Shown here in pieces: positions 18,781 to 28,790 of a stretch of 64,000 bases of DNA (positions are counted from its first letter, which is position 1; every line of letters starts with the position of its first letter). The translations under genes and the position numbers were made by a program. The stretch covers positions 62,001-126,000 of the forward strand of contig CASIAW010000004.1 of NCBI GenBank assembly GCA_949372875.1. The letters are read 5' to 3'. The notes below the pieces were generated by a model. The model saw only the letters and a program-made list of their open reading frames with translations. It was not told the origin of the DNA and made no database searches. Source of the DNA: Candidatus Poseidoniaceae archaeon (GTDB lineage Archaea; Thermoplasmatota; Poseidoniia; Poseidoniales; Poseidoniaceae).

Positions 18781-20190
18781 TTAGGCTGGGTTGATTCGGA
18801 GACCCTGCATCAAAAGGACGTCGGGAAGATGCATGTTGCCGGATGAGTATGAGCCTTGAACTCGGACATCGTTTCCAAGATGAACATCTTTTGAGAGTGC
18901 CTTTGCCAAGTTACCCGACAAACCTGCTTGTTTGACTGACCCAATTACTTCTCCACCCTCAACTCGTAAGAGCGTGCTTGAGGTAACCGAGAAGTCGCCA
19001 CTGGTTGGGTTTGCAGTGTGGGCACCCATTACGCTGTGGACAATGTAACCGTCTTCCATTCGTTCGAGAAGTGCCTGCTGCGAGGAACTCTTCTGAGTTG
19101 AAATCATTTGAAGGTCTGAACATCCAGTACTCGGTGGACTTTGATGGCCACCACGGACTGCACAACCATTGGTTTCTGCATGTTCAATACGTCCTTCAGC
19201 GACTTGCTGAGCCGCATCTCTGGTCGACCAGAGAGAACCGACCAGGCGACCTTTGTCGACCAGAGTTTGACGGCGTGTTGGAACACCTTCTCCGTCACGA
19301 GATGAAGCGGATTTACCACCTTCTAACCTTCCGTCATCGATAAGCGAAAGGTCGTTTGCAAGAACCAATTCTCCTTGTTTACCAGACCAAAATGATTCAT
19401 CTCGAACCAGTCGATCGCCACGAACTGCGGAGGGAACGACCATTGAGAACAGTGGTGAAAAGCCTTCACTGGTCATCAACACAGGTGTATCATGAGCCTC
19501 TGTATTGACTTGGATTGGTCCACGGGTTTTCTGAGCCCAATCGACGGCAACTGCCACGCAATCAGGAACATGCTTGAGGCGTTGACGACTCGAATCACCT
19601 TCATATGAACTGGTTAACTCACCATCAGCCTCAATGGAAACTTGAACACCAATACCGTGAGAAGTTGTAACGCCGCTTGATTCAATTCCTTCACTGGAAA
19701 GAATTGCACCTGCGCTGGCACCGACACCCAATCCACCACCGGTTACGATGGCTCGCTCATCGAGTGAAGCAACTTCGCTCAAAATAGCGTCTGCTTGTTC
19801 CAAAAGGTCTTCGGGGCCGATACTGAGGATGTTTTTGTCAAACAAACCAGCGACTTTTTCAGCAGTTTGTTCACTTGGGAGAGTAAAACCGGCAACAGAA
19901 GGCGACATCTTTGCAATGTCACGTGCTTGCTGGATTGCATAGTCTGCAGAACCGAGATCGACAAGGTATGCATAGCCAAAACGACCATCTTCGACAACTC
20001 GAATGCCATAGCCGCCTTCGCCGCCCCCAGCAGCCAAGGAAATCTTTCCGGCTTCGATATCGATGCTGTGTCCATAGGATTGTGAAGCAACGATTTCCCA
20101 TTGCTGGATTCCTTGAGCCTGACAGATTTTTCCAATTTCTCGACAACCGTCAGCAATGCGGTCTACTGCATCTTCTGGAAGCAAGTTCAT
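18781..20190 (-). CDS. TldD/PmbA family protein (PmbA/TldE-like)
   Basis: Pairs with TldD, overlapping its end by 4 bp. GEGGYGIRVVEDGRFGYAY, GVPTRRQTLVDKGRLVGSLWSTRDA. Lacks HExxxH. Confidence 0.87.
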   Translation of the reverse strand: MNLLPEDAVDRIADGCREIGKICQAQGIQQWEIVASQSYGHSIDIEAGKISLAAGGGEGGYGIRVVEDGRFGYAYLVDLGSADYAIQQARDIAKMSPSVAGFTLPSEQTAEKVAGLFDKNILSIGPEDLLEQADAILSEVASLDERAIVTGGGLGVGASAGAILSSEGIESSGVTTSHGIGVQVSIEADGELTSSYEGDSSRQRLKHVPDCVAVAVDWAQKTRGPIQVNTEAHDTPVLMTSEGFSPLFSMVVPSAVRGDRLVRDESFWSGKQGELVLANDLSLIDDGRLEGGKSASSRDGEGVPTRRQTLVDKGRLVGSLWSTRDAAQQVAEGRIEHAETNGCAVRGGHQSPPSTGCSDLQMISTQKSSSQQALLERMEDGYIVHSVMGAHTANPTSGDFSVTSSTLLRVEGGEVIGSVKQAGLSGNLAKALSKDVHLGNDVRVQGSYSSGNMHLPDVLLMQGLRINPA

Positions 20191-21629
20191 CCCACCAATG
20201 CTTGAGAAATTCGCATAATTGGGCCACCGTCTCCAACTGGAACAGTTTGTCCTTTGCCACAGAAACCAGGTGCTGCAAGACGTGCATCACGAGTTAAACC
20301 ATCAACGTCTTTCAAGATTTGAAGAGTAAGACCACTGACGCTAACATCCTTCAGCGGTCGGGTGAGTTCTCCGTTTTCAATCAACCAAGCTTCTTGTGCT
20401 GCGAATTGGAATGAACCCCGGCCTGTATCCACTTGACCGCCTCGAGAACCGCAGGCATAAACGCCATACTGAATGTCTTCCATCAATTCATCAATATCAT
20501 TGTGAGTTCCACCTTGAATCAGCGTATTTGACATACGAACTAAGGGGTGGTGTAAGCCGTCTTGTGCTCGTGCACCGGCGTTAGGATCAAGACCGAAATG
20601 ATGCGCAGTCTCGCGATGGTTGAGATATTCGGTGAGTACTCCGTTCTTGATGAGTGTCTTTTCACGAGTGTCAAGTCCTTCATCATCGATTGGATGGGCT
20701 CCGTATCCGCCTCGGAGTGTTGGGTCATCAACGACGGTAACAATATCGTTTCCAATCGTCTGACCAAGTTTGCCATCAAGGCATGAATCACCCGCAGCAA
20801 CCAAGTCAGCTTCACAAGGATGGCCGAGTGCTTCATGGATGTAAACGCCAGTCAAGTCACGGTCGGCGATAAGTGGTAATTTACCCGAGGGTGCACGTTC
20901 TGCTTTGAGTAATCGCAAGGTTGCAATACGGGCAGATTCACCAAGATGACCGAGGTCGCATTCTTCAATGACTTCGAGTCCTCCTTCGCCCCCATGACGC
21001 GTTCTATAGGAAACAACTTCGCTTCCATCACGTCCGGTAACACTCGCATTGATGAGTGACCTTTGGAAAGACCATGTTCGATTCATGCCTTCACTGGTCA
21101 TCAATTCTGTATGGAGATGCTCATCGCTCCAGCCACACGTAACTGAGATAATCCGGTCATCATCGGCCGCACTGTCATGGAGCGTTTTCATATGATCAAT
21201 TTTCGTTTGTAAATCTGTATTGCGGACATCCAACTTTGATTTCCAGTGAATCTCATCTTCATAAATAGGGACTTCTGCAAGTTGAACCGGACGATCTTTC
21301 GAACTTCGGCGAGAAGCAACTGCTTTTGCCAAACGGACAGTCGATTCGATTTGAGAAGGTAAAGAGACTAAATCCGTTGTTGAATGAACTCCCCACGCAC
21401 CATCTGCAAGAACTCGTAAGGTGACGCCCACTTCTTGGCCAGGAATTGCGCGCTCAAGTTTCGCATCTCGTAGAGCGACACTCGAGTCTGTAATTGCCAT
21501 CAAACGAACTTCTGCATACGCTGCACCAAGGTCTTGGGCATGGTCGAGAGCCGCTTGAATTTTTGATTGATTCAAGTAGCGACCTGTACTCGGTCTGTGC
21601 TCATCGGTTGGACTTGCGCTCATCACCAT
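20187..21629 (-). CDS. tldD: TldD family metalloprotease
   Basis: GVYIHEALGHPCEAD (HExxxH), DPTLRGGYGAHPIDDEGLDTREKTLIKNGVLTEYLNHRETA. Confidence 0.92.
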   Translation of the reverse strand: MVMSASPTDEHRPSTGRYLNQSKIQAALDHAQDLGAAYAEVRLMAITDSSVALRDAKLERAIPGQEVGVTLRVLADGAWGVHSTTDLVSLPSQIESTVRLAKAVASRRSSKDRPVQLAEVPIYEDEIHWKSKLDVRNTDLQTKIDHMKTLHDSAADDDRIISVTCGWSDEHLHTELMTSEGMNRTWSFQRSLINASVTGRDGSEVVSYRTRHGGEGGLEVIEECDLGHLGESARIATLRLLKAERAPSGKLPLIADRDLTGVYIHEALGHPCEADLVAAGDSCLDGKLGQTIGNDIVTVVDDPTLRGGYGAHPIDDEGLDTREKTLIKNGVLTEYLNHRETAHHFGLDPNAGARAQDGLHHPLVRMSNTLIQGGTHNDIDELMEDIQYGVYACGSRGGQVDTGRGSFQFAAQEAWLIENGELTRPLKDVSVSGLTLQILKDVDGLTRDARLAAPGFCGKGQTVPVGDGGPIMRISQALVG

Positions 21630-21680
21630 GGAACAACCCTGGTCGCAAGGGTGTTTGAACTCTACTCTGTTTTGTTTTGT

Positions 21681-22235
21681 TCACGAAGTAAATTCAGAGG
21701 AGAGAATATGACCGATGAGAGCAGATTCAGTAAGGGTTTCTTGCTCAAACTCAAATTTCATTCCCAAACGAAGAGCACCTTGCTTGGAAAGAGCATAGTC
21801 GGTTGGATGGACCTCGAGTTCAAGTTCTGCAAGAATTTCTTTTGCTTGAAGTTCGATAGCATCCGAATCATATTCAACAATCTGGCAATCAATTTCCTCT
21901 TCATCCGCACTTGCTTCAGGCAAAAAGAGAACATAGCCGGAATTGTCTTTATTTCGAACACCTGCGCGTTTAAAAGCTTCAGAAACGTGATGCGTTCCTG
22001 AAAGATACCGTAAGAACTCCGCATCGATGGAACGTGCCAATGAAGTCTTACGAATCCAGCGGCGTGAAGCACTCATCCAAGCAGTCCATAACTGCAGATT
22101 CGATTGAACACATCCATCTCCAACCATCACCCATTGTGGGCTAGGGCGTTGTTCGAGGAAGGCTTGGAGGAGTTTCTTGGCATCGACCGAACTCTCGCTT
22201 TGCCAAGCAAAGCATGGGAACGGAGGTTGTGCCAT
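21681..22235 (-). CDS. KEOPS complex subunit Cgi121-like
   Basis: SIDAEFLRYLSGTHHVSEAFKRAGVRNKDNSGYVLFL pattern, and location immediately downstream of Hel308. Start at MAQPPFPCFAWQ. Confidence 0.75.
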   Translation of the reverse strand: MAQPPFPCFAWQSESSVDAKKLLQAFLEQRPSPQWVMVGDGCVQSNLQLWTAWMSASRRWIRKTSLARSIDAEFLRYLSGTHHVSEAFKRAGVRNKDNSGYVLFLPEASADEEEIDCQIVEYDSDAIELQAKEILAELELEVHPTDYALSKQGALRLGMKFEFEQETLTESALIGHILSSEFTS

Positions 22236-22260
22236 GGTGAATCCAGTGGGAGATTCTCTT

Positions 22261-24870
22261 TCAATTATCCGATTGAGATTCATCAGAAAGAGGAACATCA
22301 TCATCTCGTTGTTTGACGGCTTTGACTTGAGGCGTTTGTGAACGGGAGAGAACTTTTTCAACTTCTTTGTGAATTTTATCGAGGAGCATTGGTCCCCATC
22401 CTCGCTTTGCTAGAAGTTGATTGCGAGTTGGCCGGTCCATTGCCATGACATCTTTGGGTGTTCGAATACCCATGCCAGCCAACTCTCTTGCTCGAGAGCG
22501 ACCTACGTGTTTGATGTTGACAAGTTGAAGCAAATCAGGTTTACATCCGTGGCGGATTCGTTGTCGAAGCATATCGAGCATGGTTGCGATTTCTCCAATG
22601 ACTGGAAGGTGTTCTTCAGCAAAAACGTCATCAGTCATGAGAACTTGTTGCCCTGCGGCAAGAAGCCAACCCATGAGATCGACTCGGTGATTTACATCAC
22701 CTGGACTGACATCAAGATCGCTTTCTATCGTTCGAAGCGTTTCCTCCTCCATCCACATCTCAAGCATCCATGCCGACTTGACTTTGCCGAGCAATCGTTC
22801 TTCCAGTGTATCATCGGAGAGTAATTCGTCTTCAACAGAGTTGGTTTTCAACCAAAGTGAGGAACTTCGCTCCATCTCTGAATTCTTCGCCCATAGAGGC
22901 AAAAAGTCTGGGGTAGAGGATGCCAAATGCATGAAGCCAAAATCGGTAACAAGACCGTTTTGACGAACTTTCCTCCGAACTGCACGGCGTAAACCCGTTC
23001 GTAAAACAGAAGCGGAGAGTGGGTCAAGGTAGAGTTGAGTGATGCGTTCACCCATTGGTGTAGCCTCGTATTCCATCGAAGAATGGTCATGTGCAGATGG
23101 GGCAGACCAACCACCGACATGGGCCAGATCAGAGGCAGATGTGAAACCTAAAGACGCCTGGGTAAAAGCTGTAGAAGATTGGGGAGGAGGTGAAGGTTCT
23201 GTTCGACCTGGGCGCAATTCAACACCACCTGTTGATTGAGCAATCGAAGCCCAGATTGGCATTTCATCATCCCAATCTTCTTGATCACCTTTGCCAACTT
23301 GAGCGTCAGCTCGACGTTGAGCATAGGACTCATCATTACCTTTCTTACGTAAAAAGCGCTCCTCTACAAGCCATTGAAGCATTTCATCAAGACGTTCATT
23401 CAATTGGCTTTTCGAAATCGTTGCGCCAAGGAAAGTTGCTGAGAAGAAATCACCAATTTCACCACGATGACGAAAACCTCCTGTCGCAATAGAAGCCAAA
23501 AGGTGAGAACGTAACGCTGGTTCACTTGCCAGTTTCGAAGAGATTGATTCGACAGGTCCGAAGAAATAGCGTTCACTCACATCGTCAGCAATACCCCATC
23601 CATCGGTTCCCTTACACAAGACCCATGCTTCTCCAAAACTGTCGTATTTAGGACGCCCTGCTCGGCCCAGCATCTGTCGAACTTCCATGACTGGAAGAGG
23701 GCGACTCATACCATCATCCCATCGTTTGAGATCACGAACCAAGACCCTACGGGCAGGGAGATTGACTCCAGCTGCGAGAGTTGGAGTTGCAGTTAAACCG
23801 ATGAGCAAACCATCTTTGAAAGCCCCTTCAATGGCTTTTCTTTGGCCATACGTAAGACCTGCATGATGAAAGGCAACTCCGCCTCGAATCGATTCAGCAA
23901 GGCGTTCTGCCATGGCTGTCTGACTGCGCCCATCAAGGGTTGAAGCAAATGCTTCGAGGCGCTTTAATCGATCTGGGTCTTCCTTTTTTAATCGCTTTTC
24001 GATTCTTTTCGATAACTTAAGCGCTTCAGATTGAGCGCTTCGACGTGTGCCGACGAAAATCAAGACCTGCCCATCTTGATCAATGGCATCACTGACAACA
24101 ACCCAACTCGGATGAGACTTCGGCCCGTCAAGGTCACGGGGAGGCTGAAGAACATCAGCCTCAGTCGACAGTTTCGAAGATTGAACAAGGCGTGGCTCGA
24201 GATGGAGGTCGTGAAAAGTGCTGTATTCTAATGCGACTGGCCGCCAAGACGAGAGAATGAGGTTTGCATCTAACCATGTAGCCAGTTCTTCACAATTCCC
24301 AACGGTTGCAGAAAGAGCAATAATCTGGGCCTTTGGACGCAAATATCTCAAACGAGTAAGATTAATTTCAAGTGTTGGGCCTCGGGTTGAATCGTTCATA
24401 AGATGAAATTCATCTGCTACGACAATCGAGACGTTCGACATTAATTCCGAACGGTTTCGCATCAAAGAATCGAGTTTTTCAGAGGTGCAAACCAGAATGT
24501 CACATTCATCGATTTTTTTGGCTTCCCCAGAGGCATCTCCTATTCCAAGTCCAACAGTTAATCCGACCGAGCCACCGAGTGCAACCAAGTCTTCATGCTT
24601 CTCACTTGCCAGAGCCTTGAGCGGTACGATGTAAACTGCTTTTGAACCAGGTTCATCGACCAATAAACGGCGTAAAATACCTAGGTAAGCAACAAGTGAC
24701 TTACCGCTTGCAGTTGGAATGGCGAGTAATGTGTTCGAACCAGAAAGCACACTTGGCATTGCTTCAGATTGAGGAGGGTGGAGGTGTTTAATCCCCCATG
24801 TATTGGTGAGAAATTGAAGGACCTTTGGGGGCAAATCTAAGCCCGATACTGCCCGCTCGCTCTCCTCCAT
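22261..24870 (-). CDS. hel308: Hel308-type ATP-dependent DNA helicase
   Basis: PPQSEAMPSVLSGSNTLLAIPTASGKSLVAYLG, VADEFHLMND, ALSATVGNCEELATWL, HHAGLTYGQRKAIEGAFKDG, MLGRAGRPKYDSFGEAW, C-terminal HhH VGRSRARELAGMGI. Confidence 0.93.
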   Translation of the reverse strand: MEESERAVSGLDLPPKVLQFLTNTWGIKHLHPPQSEAMPSVLSGSNTLLAIPTASGKSLVAYLGILRRLLVDEPGSKAVYIVPLKALASEKHEDLVALGGSVGLTVGLGIGDASGEAKKIDECDILVCTSEKLDSLMRNRSELMSNVSIVVADEFHLMNDSTRGPTLEINLTRLRYLRPKAQIIALSATVGNCEELATWLDANLILSSWRPVALEYSTFHDLHLEPRLVQSSKLSTEADVLQPPRDLDGPKSHPSWVVVSDAIDQDGQVLIFVGTRRSAQSEALKLSKRIEKRLKKEDPDRLKRLEAFASTLDGRSQTAMAERLAESIRGGVAFHHAGLTYGQRKAIEGAFKDGLLIGLTATPTLAAGVNLPARRVLVRDLKRWDDGMSRPLPVMEVRQMLGRAGRPKYDSFGEAWVLCKGTDGWGIADDVSERYFFGPVESISSKLASEPALRSHLLASIATGGFRHRGEIGDFFSATFLGATISKSQLNERLDEMLQWLVEERFLRKKGNDESYAQRRADAQVGKGDQEDWDDEMPIWASIAQSTGGVELRPGRTEPSPPPQSSTAFTQASLGFTSASDLAHVGGWSAPSAHDHSSMEYEATPMGERITQLYLDPLSASVLRTGLRRAVRRKVRQNGLVTDFGFMHLASSTPDFLPLWAKNSEMERSSSLWLKTNSVEDELLSDDTLEERLLGKVKSAWMLEMWMEEETLRTIESDLDVSPGDVNHRVDLMGWLLAAGQQVLMTDDVFAEEHLPVIGEIATMLDMLRQRIRHGCKPDLLQLVNIKHVGRSRARELAGMGIRTPKDVMAMDRPTRNQLLAKRGWGPMLLDKIHKEVEKVLSRSQTPQVKAVKQRDDDVPLSDESQSDN

Positions 24871-24961
24871 GTATCGACAGTCGCGCCAACAGTCCAAAAG
24901 GACAACGCTCGGAAAGGTTCAATCCGACACCCATAAGACCTGCCTTCTCATGACCTAACAC

Positions 24962-25576
24962 ATGGCCGATGATGTTGAAACAATGGTAGATGAGCGACTT
25001 TCAATCTTCCAAGACGAACCCGATATGAATGACTGGGTCGAAGTTATGTGCGGAGCAGCAATGGCCGTACTCGGAATTTTTCACCTTGTTCAGCCGTGGG
25101 AATTTGTCAATCCAGACGTCATGCGCTGGTTCGCTGCGGCAGTTATCGCTGCTGGTGCTGTTTGGGCCGGACATGGGCTCAAAGACATGGCAGTAAAGGA
25201 AATGCGCCGTTCTATTGCTATTCTTGAAATGTCACAAATGGATGATGGACCAAATCATGGCCTGATTCGAGATGTGTTACTCAATCCTGATGCATACCGT
25301 TCCTTCCTCTTGGAATCCTATGAATCCGCTTGGGAAGATGGAATCATTACAGAAGAAGAACTCGCTGAATTGAAATCATTCCAAGAAGCATTGGGCATCA
25401 CCGATGAAGAAGCTGCAAAGATGAACGTGGATGCTGCTGTCAAGTCCGCTTCGAAAGATGGAGAAATCTCCGAAGAAGAAGAAGAGAGCATCAAGAAGGC
25501 TGCTGAAAAAGCTGGCGTTGACTCTGATGAAGTGATTCTAAAAGCCAAGAGTAAGGCAAAGAAAGGCAAGAAGTGA
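24962..25576 (+). CDS. Membrane-anchored protein with TerB-like C-terminal helices
   Basis: Two TM-like stretches followed by ESAWEDGIITEEELAELKSFQEALGITDEEAAKM...KDGEISEEEEESIKKAAEKAGVDSDEV. Confidence 0.65.
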   Translation: MADDVETMVDERLSIFQDEPDMNDWVEVMCGAAMAVLGIFHLVQPWEFVNPDVMRWFAAAVIAAGAVWAGHGLKDMAVKEMRRSIAILEMSQMDDGPNHGLIRDVLLNPDAYRSFLLESYESAWEDGIITEEELAELKSFQEALGITDEEAAKMNVDAAVKSASKDGEISEEEEESIKKAAEKAGVDSDEVILKAKSKAKKGKK

Positions 25577-25580
25577 GAAC

Positions 25581-27635
25581 CTACTTCCACTTTGAATCCT
25601 TTCCGAAAAACGTTGTAGCTAGTGCCTTGGCTTTGTTACGGCGCTTATATTCGGTTCGGCTCGCTAGAGCGCACAATGCTATGCCAAGAAGAGCCACTGG
25701 TGTCGAATATCCAATGAGGCCAGAGGCATTTTCAACGTCGATATATGGGGGTATATCGCCCATATCAAAACCAGTTGAAGCAATGAATCGCACATCCAAG
25801 AGGTCAAGATCGCAATCACAGAGACTCACTGATATTTGTTCTGGGAAAAGAGCCCTCTGAAGTAATACCCAGTCGTTAACGCTTACTGAAGTAGGCCGGG
25901 TGCCCCATGCTGGAACACTGACTGAACCTGTTGCTGGAGCATTCACCATGTCAAAATCAATGTGGAATACAGATGAAGTCGGTTTCTCATCGACAATCAT
26001 CATTGCCTCAAGCATCAGTAAATCCAGTAGAAGGGAGCGACCTGCAAGCAGAATAAATTGGACCGTTTGTTGTTCAAGCATTCCTTCATCGGTCGTTTGA
26101 ACCCCTCCGCGAGCAACTTGAGAGAAAATGGCTTGGTCGAGACGGAGTTCTTGTAATTCTGGAACAATCAGTTGCCATCGGCCATCTGGAAGAGGTCGAG
26201 CTTCTTCGACAACAAGGCGAAGTTGTAAACGATCACCGTCCAACATCCCCCATGTAGAACCGGAATGTGTAACCAGCACCTGCTCAGGAACACCAGGGTA
26301 AGAAATATCCCATAACTGTTGGAGTCGCATGTCGATTAAATCATCGAATTGGATTTCTGATTCCGTTTGGACTTCATCACCCAATGCCCACATCGGATGA
26401 AAGATTCCACCGACAAGTAACAGAACAACACCCGGGGTAAATACGCCCATACGGAGGAGTTTTGAGGTTGAATTGCGAAGACTGTCGATTACAAAAAATA
26501 TGATTCCAAAAAACGAAACGAAGAGAATACCAAAGCCAGATTGCGACAGCGATACCGATTCGTCTTCATCACCGAGAAGAGCGGAGCCAGCAGGATAGAA
26601 TGCCTCTCCATCGAATTCGGTAGGATTGGTTGGTCCCATTCCCTCGAAAGCAAGTTGTCCTGTCCAGAGGTAAGGTTGGAATTTGCCTGCAGTGCCACCT
26701 ATGCAGAAAATGTAATCTCCAATTGGTAGAGCACGCCAGCGATAGGTAATTCGTGTGGATTCATCGTTTTCCTTGACAATAACATCAGGGGCAGAGGAAA
26801 GGCGACCAGATGGCTGAATGAGGTCTGGTAAACCATGACTTTGCTGAATCTCAAGTGGAACACTTTCCCATTCAAAATAGATGTTGAGGACTTCGTGTTG
26901 ATCTACTTCAAAAGACCAGCAGTCTCGGTCGTTCTCCAACAAGGCGCCATAGTGTATTGTTTCAAATTCTGTAGAACGTGGTTCAAGGTCACTTGAAGGC
27001 TCATCGCTGTTTCGAGCATTGATATCTTCGGACCACGGTATGTCAAGTGTCATTGAAGATGCTCCACGAAGGTGAAGTTCCCAAGTTCCTGGTCGGTCAA
27101 GAACGAAGGTCATACGCAATCGGACTGTTTGTCCAGGCCACAGCAATCGTTCACCATTCAGATTGAGTTCTTCATCGTCTAACGTATAGGGACTTGATGC
27201 AGCAGTTGAGGGAAGAGGCTCGGCCTCAAAATTCCAAGTGCTAACGGTTGAACCTAGAATCAGTGAAACTTCCAGTTCGGGCTTATTGGCGTTGGATAAC
27301 TCTCCAGTGAACCTTAAATCGATGACAAGTGATTTGAGAAGTGTGGGCAGCATTGCCAATTCTATTTGCTCAGGGTCCATCGCAAATTCAAACGAGATGG
27401 AGTCTGTTTGAGCAGGAGATGCAAAAACGGTGTCAGAAATGACTTCCTCTCCACTCGCCACTGGAGTGAGATAACATTCATTGTCTTGAATACAAGATAA
27501 AAAAAGTTCACCGCCATCAGTAGATTCCGTCAAATTGGCTTGAACTGCGGGAATACAGAGTGAAAAAAGTAGTACGCTGAGAACCACTATCAAGGAGCGA
27601 TACGGTCGTTTTTCAACGTCCTGAATACACCCCAT
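25581..27635 (-). CDS. Secreted/membrane protein of unknown function
   Basis: N-terminal signal (SLIVVLSVLLFSLCIPAVQA), long beta-rich ectodomain, several TM segments. Confidence 0.75.
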   Translation of the reverse strand: MGCIQDVEKRPYRSLIVVLSVLLFSLCIPAVQANLTESTDGGELFLSCIQDNECYLTPVASGEEVISDTVFASPAQTDSISFEFAMDPEQIELAMLPTLLKSLVIDLRFTGELSNANKPELEVSLILGSTVSTWNFEAEPLPSTAASSPYTLDDEELNLNGERLLWPGQTVRLRMTFVLDRPGTWELHLRGASSMTLDIPWSEDINARNSDEPSSDLEPRSTEFETIHYGALLENDRDCWSFEVDQHEVLNIYFEWESVPLEIQQSHGLPDLIQPSGRLSSAPDVIVKENDESTRITYRWRALPIGDYIFCIGGTAGKFQPYLWTGQLAFEGMGPTNPTEFDGEAFYPAGSALLGDEDESVSLSQSGFGILFVSFFGIIFFVIDSLRNSTSKLLRMGVFTPGVVLLLVGGIFHPMWALGDEVQTESEIQFDDLIDMRLQQLWDISYPGVPEQVLVTHSGSTWGMLDGDRLQLRLVVEEARPLPDGRWQLIVPELQELRLDQAIFSQVARGGVQTTDEGMLEQQTVQFILLAGRSLLLDLLMLEAMMIVDEKPTSSVFHIDFDMVNAPATGSVSVPAWGTRPTSVSVNDWVLLQRALFPEQISVSLCDCDLDLLDVRFIASTGFDMGDIPPYIDVENASGLIGYSTPVALLGIALCALASRTEYKRRNKAKALATTFFGKDSKWK

Positions 27636-27674
27636 AAGATAGCCTCGTCGCCATCGAACTTCAATTCAGCGGGT

Positions 27675-28223
27675 TCATGTGACAACCAAATGGGGGTTTT
27701 TTTTATCGATGAGTGTCGTGTTACATTCTCGACATTTGTATTTTTTACGCGACGGCTTCTGGCGTGGGAATTCACGGTTACAATCTGGACAACACCAAAG
27801 CCAAACCGCTTTCTCTCGACGAAGGTGTTCAGTAAACTGAGTCCCGTGAGTACTGGCAGAACGGCCTGGCCATGCGGACTCAAGTTTTCGGAAAAGAGTG
27901 TTATGGGCACGCAGACCCAATGCGTGAATGTATTCATGATGCAAGACAAAGGCAGAGTATGCTTTCCAGTTTGAATCTAGCAACTTCGGATGTAAATCAA
28001 TGATTTCGACGTCCTTGGGTAGAAGATTACGTAAGTCGACTCCTCGTTTCCAGCGAGTCACTCCATGGCGTTGCGTCGCGTTTCTTCGAAGAACGCCTAA
28101 GGGCACTAAACGTAAACTTTCGACATCGGCATCGACCCATTGAGGCATATCGAGCATGACATTAATCACAAAGTCCCTCAACTCACTCAGGAGGATGACT
28201 TGTTCTTTGCTCGGTTTAGCCAT
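27675..28223 (-). CDS. SprT-like zinc metalloprotease-domain protein
   Basis: VLHHEYIHALGLRAHNTLFRKLESAWPG (HExxH) and C-terminal CCPDCNREFPRQKPSRKKYKCRECNTTL zinc ribbon. Start at MAKPSKEQ. Confidence 0.82.
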   Translation of the reverse strand: MAKPSKEQVILLSELRDFVINVMLDMPQWVDADVESLRLVPLGVLRRNATQRHGVTRWKRGVDLRNLLPKDVEIIDLHPKLLDSNWKAYSAFVLHHEYIHALGLRAHNTLFRKLESAWPGRSASTHGTQFTEHLRREKAVWLWCCPDCNREFPRQKPSRKKYKCRECNTTLIDKKNPHLVVT

Positions 28224-28231
28224 TGAGCGTT

Positions 28232-28699
28232 TCAACTCCACCGATGATATGCTGGGTGACCTTCTTTGACGGCGACAAATAGCCCACTTCCAGTTGCACA
28301 AACTTTCCCATCTGCTTCAAGCAACAATTCAATTTCTGCTCGGTCTTCACTCAACTCTTTGATTTGGCTGGTCACTTTGAGGACAACATCTTTCGGAGTT
28401 GGGCGGCGTAATTTAACAGTATACGAGGCTGTAACAGTACAAGGAGGTTCTTCGAGCCCTTGGGCATCCATAATAGCAACAGCAGCAGTCCAGTTGCCAT
28501 GGCAATCCAAAAGCGTACCAATTATTCCACCGTTGATCATTCCAGGAAACGCTTGGTGATGTTGCTCGGGAAGGTATTCCATTGAGAGGCCGTTTTCAAT
28601 ACGAAAACTGTTAATTTGCAGCCCTTGAGTGTTGGCTGGACCACATCCAAAGCAAATCGAACTTGGAGCATATTGACGTTGAACACCGACTTCTTCCAT
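28232..28699 (-). CDS. Hotdog-fold thioesterase (PaaI-like)
   Basis: CFGCGPANTQGLQINSF, HHQAFPGMINGGIIGTLLDCHGNWTAA, TVTASYTVKLRRPTP. Confidence 0.85.
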   Translation of the reverse strand: MEEVGVQRQYAPSSICFGCGPANTQGLQINSFRIENGLSMEYLPEQHHQAFPGMINGGIIGTLLDCHGNWTAAVAIMDAQGLEEPPCTVTASYTVKLRRPTPKDVVLKVTSQIKELSEDRAEIELLLEADGKVCATGSGLFVAVKEGHPAYHRWS

Positions 28700-28790
28700 A
28701 CACTCGGCGCTACTTCGTAGCACTTGTTTTCTTTGCTTGTTTGTAAGAAAATATACGCATTCTTATTGGGGAGGATTCACTGCCAACAAC

